DNA from: Candidatus Fermentithermobacillaceae bacterium
Lineage (GTDB): Bacteria > Bacillota > Sulfobacillia > Fermentithermobacillales > Fermentithermobacillaceae
DNA length: 64,000 nucleotides
NCBI GenBank assembly: GCA_012842685.1
Contig: DUSI01000049.1
Location: 124,001 to 188,000 of the forward strand
Reading direction: 5' to 3'
The stretch's first letter is position 1, and each line of letters starts with the position of its first letter. Below the pieces are notes generated by a model that had not been told where the DNA came from, searched no databases, and was given only the letters and a program-made list of their open reading frames with translations. This document shows positions 51,344 to 59,813 of the stretch, piece after piece. The position numbers and the translations under genes are program-made.

Positions 51344-51838
51344 ATGGACGTTTTCGAGGCCATAGCCAACAGAAGATCCATAAGGGCCTACAAGAACGAA
51401 CCTGTCCCGGCCGACGCCCTTGACAAAATCCTCGAGGCCGCGAGGATCGCCCCGTCTGCGGGCAACCGCCAAGAGTACAAGTTCATCGTCGTGACCGACG
51501 AGGCCACGAGGAAAGCTCTCGTGCCAGCGTGCAACAACCAGACTTTTGTGGGAGACGCCGGAGCGGTCATCGTGGGGTGCGCGACAAATCCTGAGCGCCG
51601 CTATCACGCCGTCGACGTGGCTATCGCCATAGACCATATGACTCTCGCCGCCCACGCCCTTGGTCTCGGCACCTGCTGGATCGGCGCGTTCTCAGAGGAG
51701 AAGGTGAAAGAGCTTCTCGGCATCCCCGCGGAGGTCAAAGTCGTCGCCCTCCTGCCCGTTGGGATACCGGCCAGAGAAGGCGTCGTAAGGCCGCGCAAGT
51801 CCAAAGAGGAGCTTTTCGTGAAAGAAAGGTGGCAGTAA
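51344..51838 (+). CDS. Nitroreductase family FMN protein
   Basis: A 164-residue short nitroreductase. The N-terminal FMN-phosphate motif RRSIRAYKNEPV, the APSAGNRQEYKFIVV segment and the C-terminal GLGTCWIGAF are all present. Proteins of this size are dimers that reduce nitro compounds, quinones or flavins with NAD(P)H, but the natural substrate is unknown. The ATG at 51344 has GAAGGGAG in front; the track's longer version is rejected. It ends twelve bases from the convergent MBL gene with no strong terminator between. Confidence 0.92.
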   Translation: MDVFEAIANRRSIRAYKNEPVPADALDKILEAARIAPSAGNRQEYKFIVVTDEATRKALVPACNNQTFVGDAGAVIVGCATNPERRYHAVDVAIAIDHMTLAAHALGLGTCWIGAFSEEKVKELLGIPAEVKVVALLPVGIPAREGVVRPRKSKEELFVKERWQ

Positions 51839-51850
51839 GGATCTCAGGCG

Positions 51851-52795
51851 CTACGACAGCGCCGACCATGCCCTGAACAAGTTCTCACGGTGTGTTTCAA
51901 GGTAGAATTCCCGGTCCCGGGGGTCCATGGAGCTGAGCCTCTCCATGATCTCCGGGAACGCTTTTTGGAGCCCGTACTCGTCGTCCAGATTCTCAGGCGG
52001 TAGGCCTTTGGAAGCGGCTTCCTTGATGATCCCCATGACGGCCCTCAGATATTGGGCGTTCCGCTTCAGCAGCTCGGGTCCGGACACGGGTCCGTGCCCG
52101 GGGATGACGGTCCTCGCACGGGCGGCCCACTCCATGAGGCCGGATATCCATACCTGGAGGGACCTTGGATCCCCGATGGACGGGAAGGGATCCTCTGCCG
52201 CGTCGCCAGCCGCGAGCACCCCTGTAGCTACGTCGTAGGCAACGCACGAGTCGGCCGTATGTCCGGGCAGGTGCCGGATCTCTATCCTTCTCCCCGATGG
52301 ATCGCCCGTGAGGACAGGTTGCACGTGGCGGAGAGCGCCTTGCCTGCGTCTTCCTGAGTCGCCCGGGACCCAGTGAGGCACCCTCTCCAGGTCGAGCGCC
52401 AATGAGTTCGTGAAGGTGAGGCACGGGAGGACAAACTCTCCCCCCGCCACAAGATCGGGGCTTTCTCGTCTAACCGTCTCCAGATCAGGGTGCACCGGCG
52501 CCAGTAGCCTTCCGCGCGCGAACTCGTGAGCGATGACTACCGGTGCGCTGAAAGCTCCTGTCCCGAGGCAGTGATCCCAGTCCGCGTGAGAATACGCTAC
52601 GTATACCTGCCTGTCCCCGGCCATCTTGGAGAAGAACGTCATATCCCTGGGGCCACACAGCGTGTCGAAAGCGAGGACGCTCTCTGTTCCCATGAACAGC
52701 ACGCTGGCGACGGCGGGGCCGTGTTTTCCAAGCGGACGCAAGTAGGTGAACACGCCTTCTTCTACCCGTCGGAATAAAGGTCCAGACAGCGACAA
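51851..52795 (-). CDS. MBL-fold metallo-hydrolase
   Basis: A 314-residue metallo-beta-lactamase-fold hydrolase. The metal motif reads SHADWDH, an HxDxDH variant in which Asp replaces the usual second His. The later ligands HLPGHTADSC, AAGDAAED and IPGHGPVSG are present, so it should bind one or two metals. The substrate is unknown. The track start (GTG 52828) overlaps glpX by 31 bases; the TTG at 52795 lies two bases after the glpX stop with GGAGGG ahead and fits better. It is cotranscribed with glpX, which may suggest a role in central carbon or detoxification. Confidence 0.88.
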   Translation of the reverse strand: MSLSGPLFRRVEEGVFTYLRPLGKHGPAVASVLFMGTESVLAFDTLCGPRDMTFFSKMAGDRQVYVAYSHADWDHCLGTGAFSAPVVIAHEFARGRLLAPVHPDLETVRRESPDLVAGGEFVLPCLTFTNSLALDLERVPHWVPGDSGRRRQGALRHVQPVLTGDPSGRRIEIRHLPGHTADSCVAYDVATGVLAAGDAAEDPFPSIGDPRSLQVWISGLMEWAARARTVIPGHGPVSGPELLKRNAQYLRAVMGIIKEAASKGLPPENLDDEYGLQKAFPEIMERLSSMDPRDREFYLETHRENLFRAWSALS

Positions 52796-52797
52796 CC

Positions 52798-53784
52798 CTA
52801 TTCCCTCCAAGAGCCGGCGGTTTTCCACTTCTTATCCAAACGGTGTATGGCTTCAATGAACCTTACGGTACCCGTCGTACCGCGCATGACAAGCGAGTGA
52901 GTCCTGGCGATGGGTCCCGAATACCTGACTCCTCTCAAGAGTTCTCCGTCGGTGACACCGGTTGCCACAAATACTACATCGTCACCGCGGACCAGATCGT
53001 CCATAGTCAGCTTGCGCCGCACGTCCTCGATGCCCATGGCTTCGGCGCGGGCGATCTCCTCCTCCTTCGTGGGACAGAGACGTCCCTGCATCTCTCCACC
53101 TGCACATCGCAAGGCCACCGCTGCCAGGACTCCTTCGGGAGCGCCGCCTATTCCGGCCAAGACGTCGACCCCTGAGTCTTCAAACGCCACGGATACAGCG
53201 GGGCTTAGGTCTCCGTCGGGTATGAGCTTTATCCTCGCGCCCGCCTTTCTCACTTCTGCGATCAGGGCTTCATTTCTGGGGCGGTCGAGTATGACCACGA
53301 CGAGATCGCGCACGTTTTTCCCGAGGGCGTCTGCCACCTCTTTGAGGTTATCGCCGATGGGAGCATCCAGGTCTATCCTGCCTGCGGCCTTGGGTCCTAC
53401 GGCGAGCTTATCCATGTACATATCAGGGGCGTGAAGCAGGCAGCCGGATTCGGCTACGGCGAGGACAGAGAGGGCACGCGAAAGCCCTTTCGCGAGCACA
53501 TTGGTACCCTCGAGAGGGTCGACGGCGACATCCACCCTTGGCCCCCTGCCGGTTCCCACCTTCTCGCCTATATAAAGCATGGGCGCTTCGTCCATCTCCC
53601 CTTCACCGATCACCACGGTGCCGTCAATGTCGACAGTGCCCAGGAGCTCCCGCATCGCCCTCACCGCGGCTTCGTCGCAGGCTCCGGCATCTCCGGTGCC
53701 CATGAGGCGCCCTGAAGCCAGGGCGGCCGCTTCCGTAACCCGTACAAACTCCAGGGCCAGTTCCCTCTCGATTCGCTCGCTCAA
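52798..53784 (-). CDS. glpX: Fructose-1,6-bisphosphatase class II
   Basis: A 328-residue GlpX-type phosphatase for gluconeogenesis. Typical motifs are [15 protein letters not shown] near the start, [23 protein letters not shown] with the metal-binding Asp/Glu, and [12 protein letters not shown]. The TTG at 53784 has GGAGGT six bases ahead and yields the standard N-terminus; the track's ATG sixteen codons earlier lies in the promoter region. It starts a two-gene minus-strand unit with the MBL hydrolase and diverges from rubrerythrin. Some relatives also hydrolyse sedoheptulose-1,7-bisphosphate. Confidence 0.95.
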   Translation of the reverse strand: MSERIERELALEFVRVTEAAALASGRLMGTGDAGACDEAAVRAMRELLGTVDIDGTVVIGEGEMDEAPMLYIGEKVGTGRGPRVDVAVDPLEGTNVLAKGLSRALSVLAVAESGCLLHAPDMYMDKLAVGPKAAGRIDLDAPIGDNLKEVADALGKNVRDLVVVILDRPRNEALIAEVRKAGARIKLIPDGDLSPAVSVAFEDSGVDVLAGIGGAPEGVLAAVALRCAGGEMQGRLCPTKEEEIARAEAMGIEDVRRKLTMDDLVRGDDVVFVATGVTDGELLRGVRYSGPIARTHSLVMRGTTGTVRFIEAIHRLDKKWKTAGSWRE

Positions 53785-53865
53785 GAGACTACCTCCAGTC
53801 CTGCATCCTCTCCGGTAGTTCAATACTAACACCGTCCGGCAGGAACCGACACCCGTTTACAGAAC

Positions 53866-53898
53866 TTGCTTTCTCCACCCTAGAGGGTGGGATATAAT
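53866..53898 (+). promoter_or_regulatory. Rubrerythrin promoter with a dyad in a long spacer
   Basis: A perfect TATAAT (53893-53898) is preceded by TTGCTT at 53866-53871, 21 bases away, longer than the usual 17. The spacer contains CCACCC-TAGA-GGGTGG (53875-53890), a 6-4-6 inverted repeat. A dyad inside an over-long spacer is the layout of MerR/SoxR-type activated promoters, so control by a redox or metal sensor is inferred. Confidence 0.55.
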
Positions 53899-53938
53899 TG
53901 CCAGTGACAGTAAGCAAATCGGAGGAGGTGCCTAGCCG

Positions 53939-54472
53939 GTGAATCTCAAAGGAACACAGACGGAAAAAAACCTCAAGGTCGCCTTCGCGGGCGAATCTGA
54001 GGCGAGGAACAAGTACTGGTACTTCGCAAGCGTCGCCAAGAAGGAAGGCTATGAGCAGATAGCGGCCATTTTCCTTGAGACTGCCGAGAATGAGAAAGAG
54101 CACGCCAAGCTCTGGGCCAAGGCCCTCGGGCTTATCGGAGACACCAAGCAGAACCTCGAGCACGCTGCCGCCGGCGAGCATTACGAGTGGTCTCAGATGT
54201 ACAAGGAGTTCGCCGAGACAGCTGAGAAAGAAGGGTTCCCCGAGCTCGCCAAGATGTTCCGCGAGGTGGCCGAGGTCGAGGAGGCCCACGAGAAGAGGTA
54301 CCGGCAGCTGATTGAACGCCTGGAGAGCGGCACCGTCTTTAAGCGCTCCGGAGTGACAAAGTGGCAGTGCAGGAACTGCGGTTACGTATATGAAGGTACC
54401 GAGGCGCCGGAGTTCTGCCCGTGCTGCGCCCATCCAAGGGCTTTCTTCCAGGTGTACGCCGAAAACTACTGA
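53939..54472 (+). CDS. Rubrerythrin
   Basis: A 177-residue non-haem di-iron peroxidase of anaerobes that reduces hydrogen peroxide. The ferritin-like bundle (about 1-135) has repeated Glu and ExxH ligands ([30 protein letters not shown]). The C-terminal rubredoxin-like domain has CRNCG and CPCC for a single iron. GTG start follows GGAGGAGG. It is transcribed alone from a strong -10 promoter with a dyad operator and is followed by candidate terminator hairpins before the spore-coat operon. Confidence 0.96.
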   Translation: MNLKGTQTEKNLKVAFAGESEARNKYWYFASVAKKEGYEQIAAIFLETAENEKEHAKLWAKALGLIGDTKQNLEHAAAGEHYEWSQMYKEFAETAEKEGFPELAKMFREVAEVEEAHEKRYRQLIERLESGTVFKRSGVTKWQCRNCGYVYEGTEAPEFCPCCAHPRAFFQVYAENY

Positions 54473-54474
54473 TC

Positions 54475-54560
54475 CCTGGCCGTTTTCCGCCAGGGCCGGC
54501 TTTCCTGTAACGAAGAGATCCGGCCTGAAAAGCGCCCCCAGTCCCCAAGGATTGGGGGCG
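54475..54560 (+). terminator. Two hairpins downstream of rubrerythrin
   Basis: CCTGGC/GCCAGG (54475-54494) starts three bases after the stop. A second stem CGCCCCCA/TGGGGGCG (54533-54560) follows. Neither has a clear T-run, so termination is probable but not certain. The remaining 170 bases to cotJA contain no other recognisable element, apart from its promoter, which I could not define. Confidence 0.5.
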
Positions 54561-54728
54561 TCTGACTTGGTTCTGAGAGTCACGAAACCCGCTCTCCCGG
54601 TTTGCTCTGTCCACTCCTTTGCCCCCAAGCAGGGATAGGGCTCTACCACCCTTCGCTTCTGGAGACACACCCAAGCTCCAGTTTACATAAAATACATCGA
54701 CGCAAATCTCACAAGGAGGGTGTTTTCA

Positions 54729-55244
54729 ATGCGTAGGAGTCCTTTCCGGGGCGATCCTGCGGCAGGCGACCGGGCTCTTCTCGGGCGGTCCGCGCCTGCG
54801 GTCGCGGAATCAGTCATCCAGACGCCCCCAGAAGCACCGTCCCCGCCGCAGGTGGACTCCGGCTTACCAGGAAAAGAGGATGACGAGGGCGCCAAGGAAA
54901 GCGCCTTCAGCTTGAGGAGGAGAAGACCGCCGTGGTGCCCTCCTGAAGAACCGTGCCCACCTGAAAGGCCCCCATGGTCTCCGCCCGAGATCACGCCTCC
55001 TCCCGTAGAACCTCCCTGGGGGAGGCCTGGTGGACCCCAGGGTCCGGGCAGCGGTCCTTCTTGGCCGCCGGGATCCTCCTTCCCCAGAACCGTACAGCTG
55101 GCGGAAGCCTTCGTGCCCTGGCAGGTCTACAGCGGCTACTGCATGCCGAGCCAGATGAAAGGGCCGGGGACCATCTTCCCTGAACTCTTGAGGACGCCGC
55201 CTCTATACCAGTATCCGCCGGGTACGGGCGGGAGGAGGGGATAA
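54729..55244 (+). CDS. cotJA: Spore coat protein CotJA with proline-rich N-terminal extension
   Basis: A 171-residue protein. Only the last 50 residues match CotJA (AEAFVPWQVYSGYC and KGPGTIFPEL), a spore-coat component whose homologues are usually 60-90 residues. The first 120 residues are low in complexity and extremely rich in Pro, Gly, Arg and Trp (PPWCPPEEPCPPERPPWSPP). They may be disordered or serve as a cross-linking or assembly region. The ATG at 54729 has AAGGAGG nine bases ahead, so the extension belongs to the gene. It ends two bases before cotJB. Confidence 0.85.
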   Translation: MRRSPFRGDPAAGDRALLGRSAPAVAESVIQTPPEAPSPPQVDSGLPGKEDDEGAKESAFSLRRRRPPWCPPEEPCPPERPPWSPPEITPPPVEPPWGRPGGPQGPGSGPSWPPGSSFPRTVQLAEAFVPWQVYSGYCMPSQMKGPGTIFPELLRTPPLYQYPPGTGGRRG

Positions 55245-55246
55245 GC

Positions 55247-55519
55247 ATGGACGCGCGGTACTTCGACATGCTCAGGCGCATCATGGAGCTTCAGTTCGTG
55301 ACGCTCGAGCTGAACCTGTTTCTCGACACACATCCCTGCGACGAAAGGGCACTCCACGACTTCAAGGAAGCCCAAAAAGCCCTCACGCAAGCCATAGGGG
55401 AGTTCGAGAGGTCATTCCATCCTCTCTTTAGCTTCGGAATCGGACACGTCGAAGACGGCTGGAACTGGATCTCCGACCCGTGGCCGTGGGAGATCAACTG
55501 GCACAAAAGGAGGGGTTAA
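55247..55519 (+). CDS. cotJB: Spore coat protein CotJB
   Basis: A 90-residue coat protein with the family pattern ELQFVTLELNLFLDTHPCDE and the conserved C-terminal WNWISDPWPWE. It is helical and without known activity; in Bacillus subtilis CotJA and CotJC interact and are made in the mother cell under sigma-E. ATG is preceded by GGAGGAGGGG, which overlaps the end of cotJA. cotJC follows three bases after its stop. Confidence 0.95.
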   Translation: MDARYFDMLRRIMELQFVTLELNLFLDTHPCDERALHDFKEAQKALTQAIGEFERSFHPLFSFGIGHVEDGWNWISDPWPWEINWHKRRG

Positions 55520-55522
55520 GCC

Positions 55523-56152
55523 GTGTGGGTCTATCAGAAAACGCTTCAGTACCCTGCCGGAACGGTCAGCACGTGCAACCCGAAACTCGCGAAGGCCATC
55601 ATTACGCAGTACGGAGGTCCCGACGGCGAGCTTGCGGCCTCGCTCCGCTATCTGACTCAGCGGTATTCCATGCCGATACCTGAGGCGAAGGCGGCTCTTA
55701 CTGACATCGGTACCGAAGAACTCGCCCATATGGAGATCGTGGCGACGCTCGTCTACCAGCTCATACGCGACGCGAGCGTCGATGATATCATCGCGGCAGG
55801 CCTGGAAGGCTACTACGCCGACCACGACAAGGGTCTATACTTCGTAAACGGCGACGGGGTGCCATGGACCGCCGCTTATATCCAGTCCAAGGGCGACCCG
55901 ATAACAGACATGCACGAGAACATGGCGGCCGAACAGAAGGCGAGGTCAACCTACGAATACCTCATACAGATCTCAAATGCCTTCGGCGACAAAGCGGTTA
56001 CGGATACCCTCACGTTCCTGTGGCAGAGAGAGATCGTCCACTTCCAGAGGTTCGGAGAGGTCCTCAATCTCCTCCACGACTACTACAGCCGGGATCACAT
56101 CTTCGAGATGCGCGGGTGGAACCCGTACAAAGTACCGGAGGTAGACAAGTAG
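55523..56152 (+). CDS. cotJC: CotJC, manganese-catalase-like spore coat protein
   Basis: A 209-residue ferritin-like protein of the manganese catalase family. Ligand-type residues occur in TDIGTEELAHMEIVA and HENMAAEQKARSTYEYL and in REIVHFQRFGEVL. It may dismutate peroxide on the spore surface, although coat homologues are not well studied enzymatically. GTG follows AAAGGAGGGG. It ends the cotJABC operon, and a GC hairpin without T-run (56229-56247) stands downstream. Together with the other two genes it shows that the organism sporulates or descends from sporulators. Confidence 0.95.
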   Translation: MWVYQKTLQYPAGTVSTCNPKLAKAIITQYGGPDGELAASLRYLTQRYSMPIPEAKAALTDIGTEELAHMEIVATLVYQLIRDASVDDIIAAGLEGYYADHDKGLYFVNGDGVPWTAAYIQSKGDPITDMHENMAAEQKARSTYEYLIQISNAFGDKAVTDTLTFLWQREIVHFQRFGEVLNLLHDYYSRDHIFEMRGWNPYKVPEVDK

Positions 56153-56228
56153 CTTAGAGTAACTTAAGCGAGGCTGAAGGGGCGGCGTTCCTGAGCGGTC
56201 ATCCGCCTCCGCATCGGGCGAGGATCTA

Positions 56229-56247
56229 GGGGCGGTAAACCCGCCCC
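56229..56247. terminator. GC hairpin after cotJC, possible bidirectional terminator
   Basis: GGGGCGG and CCGCCCC enclose a TAAAC loop. The position between convergent cotJC and the CGCAxxGCC gene suits a terminator, but neither side has a T-tract. Confidence 0.45.
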
Positions 56248-56304
56248 ATCTTCGCGCTTTGCCTTCTGGCAGGTGCCCGATCCCGCGCGGGCAGGACCAC
56301 GGGT

Positions 56305-56784
56305 TTATCCTTCCATCGCCCGGATCGCCGCCTTTATGGCGACTTCGATGGCCTTTCCGCACCGGCCGGTCCGGAACTGCTGCGACCACTGGGGCTGAAT
56401 GCCTTCTCCAGAAGGGACAAAGCCGATTATCTCCCTGCACTGGGTTGTCCCCATGGCTTCCTTGAACTCTCTGGCGACTTCCTGGCCGAGTCTATAGCAC
56501 AGCGCCTTCTTCTCTCCGTCGGCGGGGTCTGTCCGCCCGACCCTGGCGCTCATGGCCACTATGGCGCCCGTGAGGGCTCCGCAGGTCTCCCCCAGCCTGG
56601 CTACGCCTCCCCCAAGGCCCGTTCCGTAGCACGGTTTGAGGTCCTCGTTCCAGTACTGGCCCAAAGCCCAGATCGTGGTCTCGGCGCAGTTAAGACCCTT
56701 GAGCCTTATCTCGTGGGCTTTCTTGAGCAGGTCCTGGATCCTCTCTGTTCCTTCCGCGTCATTGACTCTCTCGGTTCCTTCCAT
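56305..56784 (-). CDS. C_GCAxxG_C_C family redox protein
   Basis: A 159-residue protein of the C_GCAxxG_C_C family, found in anaerobes and often linked to electron transfer or transport, with unproven chemistry. The signature cysteines are LNCAETT, CYGTGLGGGVARLGETCGAL and later ALCYRLG and TTQCREI, which may bind a cluster. Residues 1-25 are a variable charged leader. ATG has GGGGGAGG eleven bases ahead. It lies 50 bases downstream of a DUF362 ferredoxin protein on the same strand, so both may belong to one redox unit. Confidence 0.85.
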   Translation of the reverse strand: MEGTERVNDAEGTERIQDLLKKAHEIRLKGLNCAETTIWALGQYWNEDLKPCYGTGLGGGVARLGETCGALTGAIVAMSARVGRTDPADGEKKALCYRLGQEVAREFKEAMGTTQCREIIGFVPSGEGIQPQWSQQFRTGRCGKAIEVAIKAAIRAMEG

Positions 56785-56834
56785 CTGCCGCGCTTCCTCC
56801 CCCTGTCTGTCACTCTTCCCCGTCTCTCATCAGG

Positions 56835-57983
56835 TCACTTTCTGGCCAGACAATCTATGAACCTGTCCAGCGCCCTCGCGGCCATCCCCATCCTGAGGCG
56901 GATGGCCCCAGACGGGCACATCTCGTGGCAGCAGTAGCACCTTATGCACCTGCTGTCGTCGATCACTGCCTTCTTCCTCACCACCGAGATCACCTGCGGG
57001 GGGCATGACCGCTGGCACACCGCACATCCGGTGCACTTCTCCGTATCGACCACGGGCTTCGCGGTGATTGAGCTTTTCAGGATCCCGCCGAGCCTGAGGA
57101 GAGACCTGTGCCTGTTGCCGGTAGGCATCCTGAAATCCTTGATGACAAAGGATCCGGGCTCATCCCCGACGACTTCCACGTCGCGCTCGTACATCGCGCC
57201 GGCGCCGCGCTCGGCGGCGGCCTTGAGGTACGGTATTCCCGCGGGATCGACGCCGGCGAGTCGGAGGGCCACCGAATCCAACGCTACCGGGTCACGAGAG
57301 GCCAGGATCGCGCCGAAGGGACGGGGCCTCCCGTGGGACGGCCCATCTCCGTCCATGGCGATGACGGCATCCAGCACGGAAACCGCAGGCCTTACTGCCA
57401 AGAGAAGATCTGTCAGCATGATTCCGAACTCTTCTCTCCCCTGGTACCTGAGATGATATTTGGCCTTGCGGGTACCCGGGATACAGCCGAACAGGTTCTT
57501 AACGGCACCCGTATACCCCATGAAGCCGTGGGTCTTCATCTTGGCCACGCTTACGACGGCATCAGCCTCGAGGACCGGGCGGGCGAGGAAAAACTCCTTA
57601 CACAGGCGCCCCTCCAGGAGCCTGAAATCCGAGCCTTCGTCAAAGGGAACCACTTCCACGCCCGCATCCCTGCACGCCTGGGCAACTCCGGATGCCTCCG
57701 CGGCACCTAAGGTATCGCCGCGGCCCGGGCTGTCTCCCACGGCCACCTTCCGTGCAACCTTCTTCACTTCGATGACTACTGCCTTGACTACCTCTGGGTG
57801 GGTGGTTATGGCCAGCTCTGGCCGGGACGGAGAGAGCAGGTTGGGCTTGACGAGGCAGGTACTCTCCCGGGGGAGGAGGCATTCGACACCTCCCAGGAGC
57901 CGGAAGGCCCTCTCAACCGCCGCTCCCACGGCGCCGGGGTCATAGGAATCGCATCTCACAAGGGCTACACGGGCTTTGGCCAC
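56835..57983 (-). CDS. DUF362 protein with 2x[4Fe-4S] ferredoxin domain
   Basis: A 382-residue protein. DUF362 occupies about the first 290 residues (LVKPNLLSPSRPELAITTHP, VGDSPGRGDT, KMKTHGFMGYTGAVKNL). The C-terminal domain has two CxxCxxCxxxCP motifs (CTGCAVCQRSCP and CIRCYCCHEMCP), giving two [4Fe-4S] clusters. The function of DUF362 is unknown; the ferredoxin domain suggests electron transfer. The GTG at 57983 with TTGGAG ahead replaces the track's longer start. It is followed by the CGCAxxGCC gene and preceded by a promoter gap. Confidence 0.9.
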   Translation of the reverse strand: MAKARVALVRCDSYDPGAVGAAVERAFRLLGGVECLLPRESTCLVKPNLLSPSRPELAITTHPEVVKAVVIEVKKVARKVAVGDSPGRGDTLGAAEASGVAQACRDAGVEVVPFDEGSDFRLLEGRLCKEFFLARPVLEADAVVSVAKMKTHGFMGYTGAVKNLFGCIPGTRKAKYHLRYQGREEFGIMLTDLLLAVRPAVSVLDAVIAMDGDGPSHGRPRPFGAILASRDPVALDSVALRLAGVDPAGIPYLKAAAERGAGAMYERDVEVVGDEPGSFVIKDFRMPTGNRHRSLLRLGGILKSSITAKPVVDTEKCTGCAVCQRSCPPQVISVVRKKAVIDDSRCIRCYCCHEMCPSGAIRLRMGMAARALDRFIDCLARK

Positions 57984-58115
57984 AGGGATCACTCCAACTC
58001 GAGGATAAGTACATAGTACCACGGTGACCGCACCCTGAGGGCATCAAGAGTGGGAGACGATTTCCTTCCACACGGGCTGGACGAGAGCCCTCTTCGCTCA
58101 GGGATATCGAAGGCT

Positions 58116-59813
58116 CTACCCAAGCGTCACCACTACGCCGGCATCATCCACCATCGCCTTCGTGTGGGCAATGGTGATCACGGTCCGGCCTTGTGCCAAA
58201 AGGTCGACCGCCTGCTTGATGAGACGCTCTGATTCGGCGTCCACCGCCGAAGTGGGTTCGTCCAGGAGGAGGACGGGTGCATCTTTCAAGAACGCCCTGG
58301 CAATGCAGATACGCTGGCGCTGTCCGCCAGAGAGGTTTCCTCCCCTCTCACCAAGCACCGTGTCGAAGCCCGCGGGCAGCTCCTCGATGAAATCCGCGGC
58401 TCCCGCGGCTTGGGCCGCTCGCCTGACCTCCTGAGGAGTGGCGTCCGGCCTGCCGAGTAGGATGTTCTCCATGATGGTGCCCGGGATGAGCCAGGGCTCC
58501 TGGGGCACCACGGCGATCATCTCCCTGAGAACCCTGAGCGGCATCGAAGATATGCTCCTGCCGTCTATGAGGATATCGCCGGAAGCCGGATCATAGATCC
58601 CGAGGAGCAGGCGGAACACGGTGCTCTTGCCCGAGCCGCTGGGACCTACTAACGCGGCCCGCGCACCGGCCGGGACGAAGAAGGAAAGCCCGTCGTGCAC
58701 CAGTCTTGAACCGTAGGCGAACCGCACGTTGCGGAACTCTATGGAAGGAGGAGTGGCGACGCGCGGCCGGGCGGAGGGTTGCGCTCCGGCTCTTGCCCCT
58801 TCCTCTTCCCCGCGCCCATCCGCGTCGTCCCTTTCCTGCGGAATTCTACACGCTTCCTCAACCCTTTGGAATGCGGCCAGGTTCTGCTGGAGTCCAGCCC
58901 AGATCTCGCCCAGCCTTCCGAATGGGAAGAAAGCCCGCGAGCTCAGCTGCACGAGGCCGGTCGCGTCACCCGGGGTCAGCCTTCCTCGAAACACCATGCT
59001 GCCCGCAATGAACATCATCCCGCCCATCCCTATAAACGGGATGGTCATGACAACGCCACTTTGGAGCGCCTGGAACAATCCCCTTCGCTTCCCTGAGCCG
59101 AGGTGTTTGTCGGCCACCCGGGCGAAGCGCTCTCCCATCTCCGCCTGAGCCCTCAAAGACTTCACCACGGCGATGCCGCCAAAGATGTTGGTCGCCGACT
59201 CGGATACGGCAGCCAGCGTCTCCTGGTATCGCTGGCCGGTTATCCTGAGGGGCTTCGAGACCAGGGCGCTCCCGAGGAAAGAAACCCCGGCCATAGCCAC
59301 GAGCCCTATGGCCATCGGCCAGCTCCAGATAAAAAGCCAGGTCACCGACAGAACTATCAGGTATATCTGCTTTATCCCGTCTACGAAGGCCCTCATGCCT
59401 TCCTTGGCCGCCTCCACGTCGTTTTGTAGCCTGGATATCAGGTCTCCTGATTCGTGGGTGTCGAAATACTCGGCCTTTCCACCGGCAATCGCCTGGAAGA
59501 GCCGCCGTCTGAGGCTGAGCCCTGTATCTTCCACCACTATTGAGACCATATAGTGCCCGATAGCAGCGAGAGAAGCCCGGCAGGCCATGACGGCCGTCAG
59601 GAACAAGACCGCATCCAGCACGGCACGGAGGTCAGCGGCGAGGGCGGCGTTGGTGACCAGCCGGATGCTCCAGGATATCCCGATGCTATCGGCCACCATG
59701 TCGACGACCGCCACGGCCAGCGTGGCGATGAGCAGGGGTTTCCTCTCGCCGGCTGCGTTCCAAAGGCTCTTTAGTCCCGCGGTCTTTCCTTCCACAGTAC
59801 GGCCTCTCATCAC
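58116..59813 (-). CDS. ABC exporter half-transporter, subunit 2
   Basis: A 565-residue fused membrane-ATPase half transporter. Six helices (about 20-310) precede the nucleotide-binding domain with Walker A GPSGSGKST, signature NLSGGQRQRI and Walker B VLLLDEPTSAVD; the switch His is in ITIAHTK. The C-terminus stops soon after (GVVVTLG), about 25-30 residues earlier than usual, so the final helix is missing. It contains an acidic/basic linker near residue 330 (EEEGARAGAQPSARPR). GTG overlaps the stop of subunit 1. The two form a heterodimeric multidrug- or lipid-type exporter. Confidence 0.93.
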   Translation of the reverse strand: MMRGRTVEGKTAGLKSLWNAAGERKPLLIATLAVAVVDMVADSIGISWSIRLVTNAALAADLRAVLDAVLFLTAVMACRASLAAIGHYMVSIVVEDTGLSLRRRLFQAIAGGKAEYFDTHESGDLISRLQNDVEAAKEGMRAFVDGIKQIYLIVLSVTWLFIWSWPMAIGLVAMAGVSFLGSALVSKPLRITGQRYQETLAAVSESATNIFGGIAVVKSLRAQAEMGERFARVADKHLGSGKRRGLFQALQSGVVMTIPFIGMGGMMFIAGSMVFRGRLTPGDATGLVQLSSRAFFPFGRLGEIWAGLQQNLAAFQRVEEACRIPQERDDADGRGEEEGARAGAQPSARPRVATPPSIEFRNVRFAYGSRLVHDGLSFFVPAGARAALVGPSGSGKSTVFRLLLGIYDPASGDILIDGRSISSMPLRVLREMIAVVPQEPWLIPGTIMENILLGRPDATPQEVRRAAQAAGAADFIEELPAGFDTVLGERGGNLSGGQRQRICIARAFLKDAPVLLLDEPTSAVDAESERLIKQAVDLLAQGRTVITIAHTKAMVDDAGVVVTLG

